Shown: piece after piece, positions 1 to 4,849 of the stretch
How the letters are laid out: each line of letters opens with the position of its first letter
How positions within the stretch are numbered: the first letter of the stretch is position 1
Assembly: GCA_919902965.1 (NCBI GenBank)
Contig: CAKKSJ010000082.1
Span: forward strand, 1-5,666
Direction: 5' to 3'
DNA: 5,666 nucleotides
Origin: Burkholderiales bacterium
GTDB lineage: Bacteria; Pseudomonadota; Gammaproteobacteria; Burkholderiales; SG8-39
Translations under genes and position numbers: made by a program
The notes under the pieces: model-generated
The model's database searches: none
What the model saw: the letters and a program-made list of their open reading frames with translations, nothing else
Told to the model about the DNA's origin: nothing

Positions 1-55
1 ATCTGCAGCGATCTTGGATAGAGGCAAGCTCAAACCGCTTTTGGGGTTTATCCAT

Positions 56-107
56 CACCGTGTTTTTGTTACGGATACGCTTTTTATCCATAACAAAAAA
101 CACGGTG
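56..107. repeat. Long imperfect inverted repeat (stem-loop 1)
   Basis: The arms 56-71 and 91-107 are complementary over 16 pairs with one bulged A in the run of six A at 95-100. After a single C/A mismatch (72/90) the stem continues with GGATA (73-77) against TATCC (85-89) around a 7-base loop, giving 21 pairs in total. The arms are T-rich and A-rich rather than GC-rich, and no T run follows the stem on either strand, so it does not read as a standard intrinsic terminator. TTTATCCAT also occurs as a direct repeat at 47-55 and 83-91. It may be a repeat-family or MITE-like element; that is inference. Confidence 0.8.
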
Positions 108-139
108 GGCGCGCGCAGCGCGCAATGAGCGCTCCCCAC
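105..139. repeat. Nested GC-rich inverted repeat (stem-loop 2)
   Basis: GTGGG at 105-109 pairs with CCCAC at 135-139. Inside lie a small hairpin, GCGCG (111-115) with CGCGC (119-123) around CAG, and the 8-base palindrome GAGCGCTC (127-134). The result is a cloverleaf-like arrangement of short stems. The base of this structure shares 105-107 with stem-loop 1, so the two cannot both form fully. It is too small and lacks the conserved elements to be a tRNA. Confidence 0.5.
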
Positions 140-185
140 TATTGCCCGCCTTGGAAGAACATATCGAGCTGCGGCGTCAGAACTT

Positions 186-209
186 GCGCGGCCGGCGCTC
201 CGGCCGCGC
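186..209. repeat. Perfect 10-bp GC-rich hairpin (stem-loop 3)
   Basis: GCGCGGCCGG (186-195) is exactly complementary to CCGGCCGCGC (200-209) with a 4-base loop CGCT. All ten pairs are G:C. There is no U-tract after it; stem-loop 4 begins one base later. Function unknown. Confidence 0.75.
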
Positions 210-210
210 G

Positions 211-261
211 GATCGCCGATTGCGTGCGGATGAAAAGCACATCCGCAGGCAATCGGCGATC
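211..261. repeat. 22-bp-arm inverted repeat (stem-loop 4)
   Basis: Arms 211-232 and 240-261 pair at 21 of 22 positions; the only mismatch is G224/G248. The loop is 7 bases (233-239, AAAAGCA). Thirteen consecutive outer pairs (GATCGCCGATTGC, 211-223) are perfect. Together with stem-loop 3 it forms two strong hairpins in tandem about 80 bases before pyrD. It could be a REP/MITE-type element, a protein-binding site or the end of an upstream transcript. The right arm is followed by CTTGTATGG rather than a T run, so a simple Rho-independent terminator is unlikely. Confidence 0.8.
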
Positions 262-304
262 TTGTATGGAAAGCCGCACTGTATTTGCCGTCTTGTAACG
301 CGTC

Positions 305-333
305 TCAACTCACCCCCCCTCTCGCTGTAAAAT
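305..333 (+). promoter_or_regulatory. Possible pyrD promoter with no leader
   Basis: TAAAAT at 328-333 matches the sigma-70 -10 consensus at 5 of 6 positions. Seventeen bases upstream, 305-310 (TCAACT) is only a weak -35 match, and the spacer holds a C7 run. If used, the expected start point (7 bases after the -10) falls at about 340, the A of the pyrD ATG. No Shine-Dalgarno sequence lies before that ATG, which agrees with a leaderless or very short-leader transcript. Confidence 0.35.
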
Positions 334-339
334 CGAACC

Positions 340-1365
340 ATGTTTTATTCGCTGGCACGCCCCCTGCTGTTTGCGCTCGATCCCGAGGCCGCGCACGCGC
401 TCGCCCTGGGTGCACTCAAACTGATCGAGCGCGGCGGCATCGCCGCGATGCTGGCCGATGCCGGGCCGGCGCAGCAGGTCAAACTCATGGGCCTGGATTT
501 TCCGAACGCGCTTGGCCTGGCGGCAGGCCTGGACAAGAACGGCGAGTACATCGACGCGCTCGCGGCCATGGGCTTCGGTTTCGTCGAGGTCGGCACGGTC
601 ACGCCGCGGCCGCAGCCAGGAAACCCGAAGCCGCGCATGTTCCGTCTGCCCGAGGCCGGTGCGCTGATCAACCGCCTCGGCTTCAATAACCAGGGCGTGG
701 AGCAGCTGATTGCGAACCTGGCGCGCACGCGTTACCGCGGCATACTGGGCATCAACATCGGCAAGAACTTCGACACGCCGATAGCGCGTGCCGCCGACGA
801 CTACGAGTTCTGCCTTGCAAAAGTGTATGCGCACGCAAGCTATGTCGCGCTGAACGTGTCCTCGCCCAATACCAGGGATCTGCGCCAGCTGCAGGGCGCG
901 GACGAACTCGGCGCGCTTGCCGGCAAACTCAAAACCGAGCAGCTGCGCCTCGCGGACGCATACGGGCGCTACGTGCCCCTGGTACTGAAGATCGCCCCGG
1001 ACCTCGACGATGCCGCGCTGGCAGCCATCGCAAAGTGCCTGCTCAAGCACCGGCTAGACGGCGTCATCGCCACCAACACCACGGTTTCGCGCAGCGGCGT
1101 GTCCGGCCTGCGCCACGCCGGGGAAGGCGGCGGGCTCTCCGGCGCGCCCTTGTGCAAATTGTCGACCGAGGTGATCCGCAAGCTCGCGCAGCTGCTCGAG
1201 GGCAGGATCCCGATCATAGGGGTCGGCGGCGTAATGAGCGCGGCCGACGCACGCGCCAAGCTGGACGCAGGCGCCAGCCTGGTGCAGATTTACACCGGTT
1301 TTATTTACCGCGGCCCGCAACTGATAGGCGAAATCCTGCGCGCCCTGTCTGCGCCCGGACCATGA
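340..1365 (+). CDS. pyrD: Dihydroorotate dehydrogenase, class 2 (quinone-dependent)
   Basis: The enzyme oxidises dihydroorotate to orotate with FMN and passes the electrons to the membrane quinone pool; it is the fourth step of de novo pyrimidine synthesis. The 341-residue product has the usual class 2 length. Residues 1-30 form the amphipathic N-terminal helices that dock the enzyme on the inner membrane. Signature blocks follow: GLAAGLDKNGE (59-69, with K66), NRLGFNN (111-117), NVSSPNT (172-178, with class 2 catalytic Ser175 and Asn172/Asn177), LVLKIAPD (214-221, with K217), and the C-terminal FMN phosphate-binding segments IIGVGG (292-297) and VQIYTG (315-320). Key residues fall at the same numbers as in E. 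coli PyrD. The ATG at 340 begins the typical MFYSLARPLLF start and has no clear ribosome site. The stop overlaps the next start as ATGA, suggesting translational coupling with rsxB. Confidence 0.97.
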   Translation: MFYSLARPLLFALDPEAAHALALGALKLIERGGIAAMLADAGPAQQVKLMGLDFPNALGLAAGLDKNGEYIDALAAMGFGFVEVGTVTPRPQPGNPKPRMFRLPEAGALINRLGFNNQGVEQLIANLARTRYRGILGINIGKNFDTPIARAADDYEFCLAKVYAHASYVALNVSSPNTRDLRQLQGADELGALAGKLKTEQLRLADAYGRYVPLVLKIAPDLDDAALAAIAKCLLKHRLDGVIATNTTVSRSGVSGLRHAGEGGGLSGAPLCKLSTEVIRKLAQLLEGRIPIIGVGGVMSAADARAKLDAGASLVQIYTGFIYRGPQLIGEILRALSAPGP

Positions 1366-2030
1366 GCGCGGGCAGGCTCGCCGAAAAAATCGACGCTCTG
1401 CTGCCGCAGACCCAATGCACCAAATGCGGCTACAGCGGCTGCCTGCCCTATGCCCGCGCAATTGCGGCGGGCGTAGCCGACATCAACCAATGCCCGCCCG
1501 GCGGCGCCGCCGGCGTCGACCGGCTCGCAGCCCTGCTCGGGCGCGTGGCCCGGCCGCTCAACCCGGACTACGGCAGCGAGCAAATGCGCGCGGTGGCGCT
1601 GATCGATGAGGCGCGCTGCATCGGCTGTACGCTGTGCATCCAGGCCTGCCCGGTGGACGCCATCGTCGGCGCGCCCAAACTGATGCATAGCGTGATCGCC
1701 GGCTTGTGCACGGGATGCGAACTGTGCCTGCCGCCCTGCCCGGTCGATTGCATAGACATGCTGCAGTTGCCTCAAGCCGACGCGCAGTGGACGCCGGCCA
1801 TGGCGGAAGCGGCGCGCGCACGCTTTCGCGTCCGCAAGCTGCGCCTCGCGCGCGATCTGGACGAGCGCTCGGAGCGGCTTGCGCGCAAGGCGCAGGAAAA
1901 ACTCGGACAGACCATGCCCGATGCCAAGAAAGCGGTAATCCTCGCTGCGCTGGAGCGCGCCAGGCTGCGAAAAGCGGGCAAGGCGCCGGCGCAAGCCGAG
2001 GCGCGCGGCGCTGTTGTGAAGAAGCCATGA
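1362..2030 (+). CDS. rsxB: RnfB/RsxB-type ferredoxin lacking the N-terminal membrane segment
   Basis: This is a 222-residue Fe-S electron carrier related to the B subunit of the Rnf/Rsx complex. Residues 8-50 carry the Fes-type four-cysteine motif (C19, C22, C27, C44). Two bacterial ferredoxin 4Fe-4S motifs follow: C86-x2-C89-x2-C92-x3-C96-P and C116-x2-C119-x2-C122-x3-C126-P; C130 is an extra cysteine. Classical RnfB/RsxB begins with a transmembrane helix. Here the Fes domain starts almost at once, so the protein should be cytosolic or only peripherally attached. Residues 150-222 form an Arg/Lys/Ala-rich tail of low complexity, probably helical at first. The start is fixed by the ATGA overlap with pyrD; the frame extends upstream, but only inside pyrD. 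The stop overlaps the nth start the same way. No other rnf/rsx gene is in the window, so the partner is unknown. Family assignment is firm; function is inferred. Confidence 0.93.
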   Translation: MSAGRLAEKIDALLPQTQCTKCGYSGCLPYARAIAAGVADINQCPPGGAAGVDRLAALLGRVARPLNPDYGSEQMRAVALIDEARCIGCTLCIQACPVDAIVGAPKLMHSVIAGLCTGCELCLPPCPVDCIDMLQLPQADAQWTPAMAEAARARFRVRKLRLARDLDERSERLARKAQEKLGQTMPDAKKAVILAALERARLRKAGKAPAQAEARGAVVKKP

Positions 2031-2665
2031 ATCCGGCAAAACGCCGAAAACTCTTCGAGCGCTTCCACGCGGCCAATCCCGTACCGCGCGGAGAACTGGA
2101 ATACCGCACGCCCTTCGAACTGCTGATTGCGGTGATATTGTCGGCGCAAGCGACCGACAAGAGCGTCAATCTGGCCACGCGCAGCCTGTACCGGATCGCG
2201 TCCACGCCTGAGCAAATGCTCGCCTTGGGCATGGACGGCCTGGTATCCCACATAAAACACATAGGCCTGTACCGCAGTAAGGCGAAAAACATACTTGCCA
2301 CCTGTGCGCTGCTGCTCGAGCAGCACGCAGGCGCGGTGCCGCGGGAGCGCGCAGCGCTGGAGCTGCTGCCCGGGGTCGGTCGCAAGACCGCGAACGTGGT
2401 GCTGAATATTGCATTTGGCGAGGCGACTATCGCCGTGGACACGCATATTTTTCGCATCGCCAACCGCAGCGGCATTGCGCCGGGCCGGAACCCGCTTGAA
2501 GTCGAACAAAGATTGCTGAAGTTCGTACCATCTGAGTTTCACCTGCACGCCCATCACTGGCTGATCCTGCATGGACGCTATGTGTGCAAGGCAAGGAAGC
2601 CGGAGTGTCCGCAATGCATGATCGCGGACCTGTGCGAGTTCAAAACCAAGACGCGCGCAGACTAA
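2027..2665 (+). CDS. nth: Endonuclease III (base excision repair DNA glycosylase/AP lyase)
   Basis: It removes oxidised pyrimidines from DNA and cleaves the abasic site by beta-elimination. The product is 212 residues, close to the 211 of E. coli Nth. The helix-hairpin-helix contains LPGVGRKTA (114-122) with catalytic Lys120, and AVDTH (136-140) contains catalytic Asp138. The C-terminal 4Fe-4S loop has C187-x6-C194-x2-C197-x5-C203. All of these fall at the E. coli positions. The N-terminal block FELLIAVILSAQATD (30-44) is also typical. The ATG is the one in the ATGA overlap with rsxB, preceded by a purine-rich GAAGAAG (2018-2024) that may serve as ribosome site; the longer frame upstream lies within rsxB. 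Linkage with rsxB mirrors the E. coli rsx-nth operon. Confidence 0.97.
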   Translation: MNPAKRRKLFERFHAANPVPRGELEYRTPFELLIAVILSAQATDKSVNLATRSLYRIASTPEQMLALGMDGLVSHIKHIGLYRSKAKNILATCALLLEQHAGAVPRERAALELLPGVGRKTANVVLNIAFGEATIAVDTHIFRIANRSGIAPGRNPLEVEQRLLKFVPSEFHLHAHHWLILHGRYVCKARKPECPQCMIADLCEFKTKTRAD

Positions 2666-2679
2666 GCTTCGACCAGCGC

Positions 2680-3102
2680 ATGTTCAATCCCAGCCGCGAC
2701 CAGGTCCGACAGTTTTTCTTCGCTGCCTGGCGCAAGCACCGCGAACGCGAAGTGCTCGCCGGAATGGACCATCTCGCCGTCGATATCATTCTGCTGCATC
2801 CGGAATACCACCTAGTGCTGGAGAACGCCGAGCGCTACCAGGAACGGGAATACCGCCCTGAGGCGGGCGACACCAATCCGTTCCTGCATATGAGCATGCA
2901 TCTGGCGATCGAGGAGCAGCTTTCCATCGATCAGCCGCCGGGCCTCAAGGCGGAATTCGCGCGCCTTGCCGCCAAGTCCGGAGACAGGCACGCGGCCTGC
3001 CATGAAATCATGGAATGCCTTGCCGAAACGGTGTGGCGCGCGCAGCGCGACGCGACGGAGCCGGACGCGCAGGCCTATCTGGAATGCCTGAAACGGCGTT
3101 AG
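2680..3102 (+). CDS. DUF1841 family protein, function unknown
   Basis: The 140-residue protein starts MFNPSRDQVRQFFF and matches what I recall of the DUF1841 family in beta- and gammaproteobacteria. It is probably cytosolic and mostly helical, with no signal peptide or membrane segment. Histidine/acidic clusters stand out: HPEYH (40-44), HMSMHLAIEE (70-79) and HAACHEIME (104-112). The H-x3-H pairs H70/H74 and H104/H108, with nearby Glu, could bind a metal; that is inference. I chose the ATG at 2680 because it begins the family-like N-terminus; an in-frame ATG at 2584 would overlap nth by 82 bases. The gene begins 14 bases after nth, without a clear ribosome site, and is likely the last gene of the pyrD-rsxB-nth cluster. 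Nothing in the sequence reveals its role. Confidence 0.85.
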   Translation: MFNPSRDQVRQFFFAAWRKHREREVLAGMDHLAVDIILLHPEYHLVLENAERYQEREYRPEAGDTNPFLHMSMHLAIEEQLSIDQPPGLKAEFARLAAKSGDRHAACHEIMECLAETVWRAQRDATEPDAQAYLECLKRR

Positions 3103-3128
3103 CGCGCCAGAGCAGATCTGTGACCGGG

Positions 3129-3470
3129 CTACTGAACCAAGCGGTGCAAGGGGATGATTTTCAGCTTGCCGGGGAGGCCGGCGATGTAGGCGGCAATATC
3201 TGCGCTATCCTGCGCCGACAGCGCAGCTACCTGGCCAGCCATCACCGGGTTCTTGCGCGCACCGGACTTGTAGTCGGCAAGAGCGCGGGCGAGATAGTCT
3301 TCATACTGGCCGGCAAGCAGCGGAATATCGGCGGAAACCGGCGTGTTGAAATCGGCGCCATGGCAGGCCGCGCAGGACTTGGATTTTTGCGCACCCGCGC
3401 CGGCATCACCCCCGGCGCAGGCGATCGGGCTGAGCAGGGCCAGCAGAGCGGCAAGCAGTACTGTTTTCAT
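3129..3470 (-). CDS. Small exported monohaem cytochrome c (class I, c553/c4-like)
   Basis: The 113-residue product has a Sec signal peptide (MKTVLLAALLALLSPIACA, roughly 1-19) and one haem c site, CAACH (C33, C36, H37). M77 in NPVMAG is the likely distal haem ligand. The mature part is about 94 residues, the size of one haem domain. The cysteine at 18 is a poor lipobox because proline precedes it at -3, so a soluble periplasmic protein is favoured. A good GGAG ribosome site (complement of 3476-3479) lies 5 bases before the ATG. It is downstream in a two-gene unit with a related cytochrome, separated by 9 bases. The role is probably electron transfer in the periplasm; the redox partners are not known. 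Confidence 0.92.
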   Translation of the reverse strand: MKTVLLAALLALLSPIACAGGDAGAGAQKSKSCAACHGADFNTPVSADIPLLAGQYEDYLARALADYKSGARKNPVMAGQVAALSAQDSADIAAYIAGLPGKLKIIPLHRLVQ

Positions 3471-3475
3471 GGTCG

Positions 3476-3479
3476 CTCC
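3476..3479 (-). promoter_or_regulatory. Ribosome-binding site GGAG of the downstream cytochrome
   Basis: The complement reads GGAG-CGACC-ATG: a near-consensus Shine-Dalgarno with a 5-base spacer inside the 9-base gap between the two cytochromes. It supports the ATG at 3470 and independent initiation. Confidence 0.7.
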
Positions 3480-3800
3480 CTATTTGTGTTCGGTGGAATA
3501 GTAAGCGGCGAGGTCGGCGATGTCCTGCTCGGTGAGGCCTTGCGCAATACCGCGCATCGAGGGATGCTTGCGCGCGCCGGACTTGTAAGCCTGCAAGGCA
3601 TTGACGATGTACAGCGGCGTCTGCCCGGTGATCATCGGCACATGATAGACCTGCGGAAATACCGTCTTATAGCCCGGAATGCCGTGGCAGCCTATGCACA
3701 TGGAGATCTTGCTCTTGGCCGCCTCGGCATTGCCCAGCGGCGCCTGCGCAAGCGCCGCGCCTGCCAGCGCAAACAGCATCAAACCCAATATCGTTTTCAT
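3480..3800 (-). CDS. Small exported monohaem cytochrome c, paralogue of its neighbour
   Basis: The 106-residue product has a signal peptide (MKTILGLMLFALAGAALA, cleavage near 18|19 after ALA) and a single haem c motif CIGCH (C35, C38, H39). M82 in HPSM is the likely distal ligand. The segment YKSGARKHPSM (72-82) closely matches YKSGARKNPVM (67-77) of the downstream cytochrome, and the ends EQDIADLAAY and AQDSADIAAY also match, so the two are related by duplication. I chose the ATG at 3800 because it gives a clean signal peptide; a TTG five codons upstream is in frame but less likely. A purine stretch AGTGAGAG precedes the ATG. It is the first gene of the minus-strand pair and is divergent from moxR. 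Confidence 0.92.
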   Translation of the reverse strand: MKTILGLMLFALAGAALAQAPLGNAEAAKSKISMCIGCHGIPGYKTVFPQVYHVPMITGQTPLYIVNALQAYKSGARKHPSMRGIAQGLTEQDIADLAAYYSTEHK

Positions 3801-3818
3801 CGCTCTCACTTTCAAGGG

Positions 3819-3838
3819 GCGGCCCGTACACCGGCCGC
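3819..3838. repeat. Short inverted repeat upstream of the cytochrome pair
   Basis: GCGGCC (3819-3824) and GGCCGC (3833-3838) are separated by 8 bases. It lies 19 bases before the first cytochrome start, so it may sit in its 5' leader or act as a protein-binding site. Six-base GC arms can occur by chance in DNA of this composition. Confidence 0.35.
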
Positions 3839-3870
3839 TCTATTCGCCGCCAATATCCAAAAGGCTGTGG

Positions 3871-3899
3871 ATTCTAAACGATAGGCCGCGCTCGAGTAA
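3871..3899 (-). promoter_or_regulatory. Tentative promoter of the cytochrome pair
   Basis: The complement of 3871-3876 reads TAGAAT, a 5/6 match to the -10 consensus. The hexamer 17 bases upstream (complement of 3894-3899, TTACTC) is a poor -35. The start point would lie about 65 bases before the ATG at 3800. Position is plausible but evidence is weak. Confidence 0.25.
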
Positions 3900-3914
3900 A
3901 GCCTGCATTTGCCG

Positions 3915-3931
3915 CGGACCGAAGCGGTCCG
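3915..3931. promoter_or_regulatory. Palindrome at the expected moxR -35 position
   Basis: CGGACCG (3915-3921) and CGGTCCG (3925-3931) are perfect 7-base arms around AAG. The right arm occupies the position where a -35 hexamer should stand for the TATAAT at 3949-3954, and no TTGACA-like sequence is present. This is the geometry of an operator or activator site, but no regulator is identified. Confidence 0.4.
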
Positions 3932-3948
3932 TCCTATCCTGCCCGTCG

Positions 3949-3954
3949 TATAAT
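3949..3954 (+). promoter_or_regulatory. moxR -10 box
   Basis: TATAAT is a perfect sigma-70 -10 hexamer 25 bases before the moxR ATG, predicting a start near 3961 and a leader of about 19 bases. That leader includes AGGG (3969-3972), a ribosome site 7 bases before the ATG. The -35 region is non-consensus. Confidence 0.6.
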
Positions 3955-3979
3955 GCTCCTTTCATTTCAGGGTATTGCC

Positions 3980-4822
3980 ATGCGTTTCCACGGTTCCGCC
4001 AACTATATCTCCACCGACGACCTGACCCTCGCGGTCAACGCCGCCGTCACGCTGCAGCGCCCGCTCCTGATCAAGGGCGAACCCGGAACCGGCAAGACCA
4101 TGCTCGCCGAGGAAGTGGCCAAGGCGCTCGGCCTGCCCATTTTCGAATGGCACATCAAGTCCACCACCAAGGCGCAGCAGGGCCTGTATGAGTACGACGC
4201 CGTATCGCGGCTGCGCGATTCGCAACTGGGCGACCCGCGCGTGCACGACATCAACAACTACATTGTCAAAGGCACGTTATGGGAGGCGTTCAACGCGGAC
4301 GAAGCCGTGGTGCTGTTGATCGACGAAGTCGACAAGGCCGATATCGAATTCCCCAACGATCTGCTGCGCGAACTCGACCGCATGGAGTTCTACGTCTACG
4401 AGACGCACGAACTGGTCAAGGCCAAGCACCGCCCTATCGTGTTCATCACCTCCAACAACGAAAAGGAACTGCCCGACGCGTTTCTGCGGCGCTGTTTCTT
4501 CCATTACATCCGTTTCCCGGACAAGGAAACCATGGAAAAAATCGTCGACGTGCACTTTCCCGGCATCAAGAAGCATTTGCTGCGCGAGGCGCTGGAGGTG
4601 TTCTTTGAGGTGCGCGAAGTGCCGGGCCTGAAGAAAAAGCCCTCCACTTCCGAGCTGCTCGACTGGCTGAAACTCCTGCTCGCCGACGACATCTCGCCTG
4701 AAGCCTTGCGCAGCAAGGACAAGAAAACCATCATCCCGCCGCTGCACGGCGCGCTGCTCAAGAACGAGCAGGACGTGCATCTGTTCGAGCGGCTGATATT
4801 CATGTCGCGGCACAACCGATAG
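3980..4822 (+). CDS. MoxR-family AAA+ ATPase
   Basis: The 280-residue cytosolic ATPase belongs to the AAA_5/MoxR group (MoxR, CbbQ/NorQ, CoxD). It shows Walker A GEPGTGKT (33-40), Walker B VVLLIDEVDKAD (110-121), sensor 1 FITSNN (155-160) and a likely arginine finger in FLRRCFFHY (168-176). The C-terminal half carries the lid domain, with PSTSELLDWLK (221-231) typical of the family. Such ATPases work as rings with a VWA partner to remodel or insert metal into client enzymes. The partner here is almost certainly the CoxE-like gene 27 bases downstream. The ATG at 3980 is preferred over an in-frame ATG at 3953, which lies inside the TATAATG promoter box and lacks a ribosome site; AGGG at 3969-3972 serves 3980. 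The client enzyme is not in view. Confidence 0.93.
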   Translation: MRFHGSANYISTDDLTLAVNAAVTLQRPLLIKGEPGTGKTMLAEEVAKALGLPIFEWHIKSTTKAQQGLYEYDAVSRLRDSQLGDPRVHDINNYIVKGTLWEAFNADEAVVLLIDEVDKADIEFPNDLLRELDRMEFYVYETHELVKAKHRPIVFITSNNEKELPDAFLRRCFFHYIRFPDKETMEKIVDVHFPGIKKHLLREALEVFFEVREVPGLKKKPSTSELLDWLKLLLADDISPEALRSKDKKTIIPPLHGALLKNEQDVHLFERLIFMSRHNR

Positions 4823-4849
4823 GGAAACCGCCACCGCAGCGACGCGATC

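Larger units (their letters stand above)
1..339. other. Non-coding region upstream of pyrD, rich in inverted repeats
   Basis: I see no convincing gene here. The open frames that cross it have no recognisable protein family, and their apparent sequence comes from the arms of inverted repeats. The region holds four stem-loop structures (56-107, 105-139, 186-209 and 211-261), listed separately, and a promoter-like element just before pyrD. A run of seven C lies at 313-319. The 9-mer GCGATCTTG occurs at 8-16 and again at 256-264, roughly bracketing the stem-loop cluster. Whatever gene lies to the left of the window is not visible. Confidence 0.7.

Noticed and set aside
56..107. Intrinsic terminator of a gene to the left
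   Set aside because: The stem is long but AT-rich in its middle, and neither strand has a T run directly after it; TTTTT falls in the loop and inner stem instead.
105..139. tRNA-like cloverleaf
   Set aside because: Only about 35 bases; no anticodon arm, no T-loop sequence and no CCA-type acceptor.
186..261. CRISPR array
   Set aside because: The repeats are inverted, not direct, and there is no regular spacer pattern.
14..330. Two short plus-strand frames before pyrD
   Set aside because: They translate the arms of inverted repeats, have no ribosome site and match no family I know.
310..1050. 246-codon minus-strand frame opposite pyrD
   Set aside because: Shadow of pyrD; no known motif, and pyrD's catalytic residues are intact on the other strand.
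1305..2614. Long minus-strand frames opposite rsxB and nth
   Set aside because: Shadows of genes whose Fe-S cysteines and catalytic residues are all in place.
3015..3884. 289-codon open frame on the plus strand across the cytochrome genes
   Set aside because: It is antisense to two cytochromes with CxxCH motifs, signal peptides and ribosome sites, and starts inside the DUF1841 gene. No recognisable domain.
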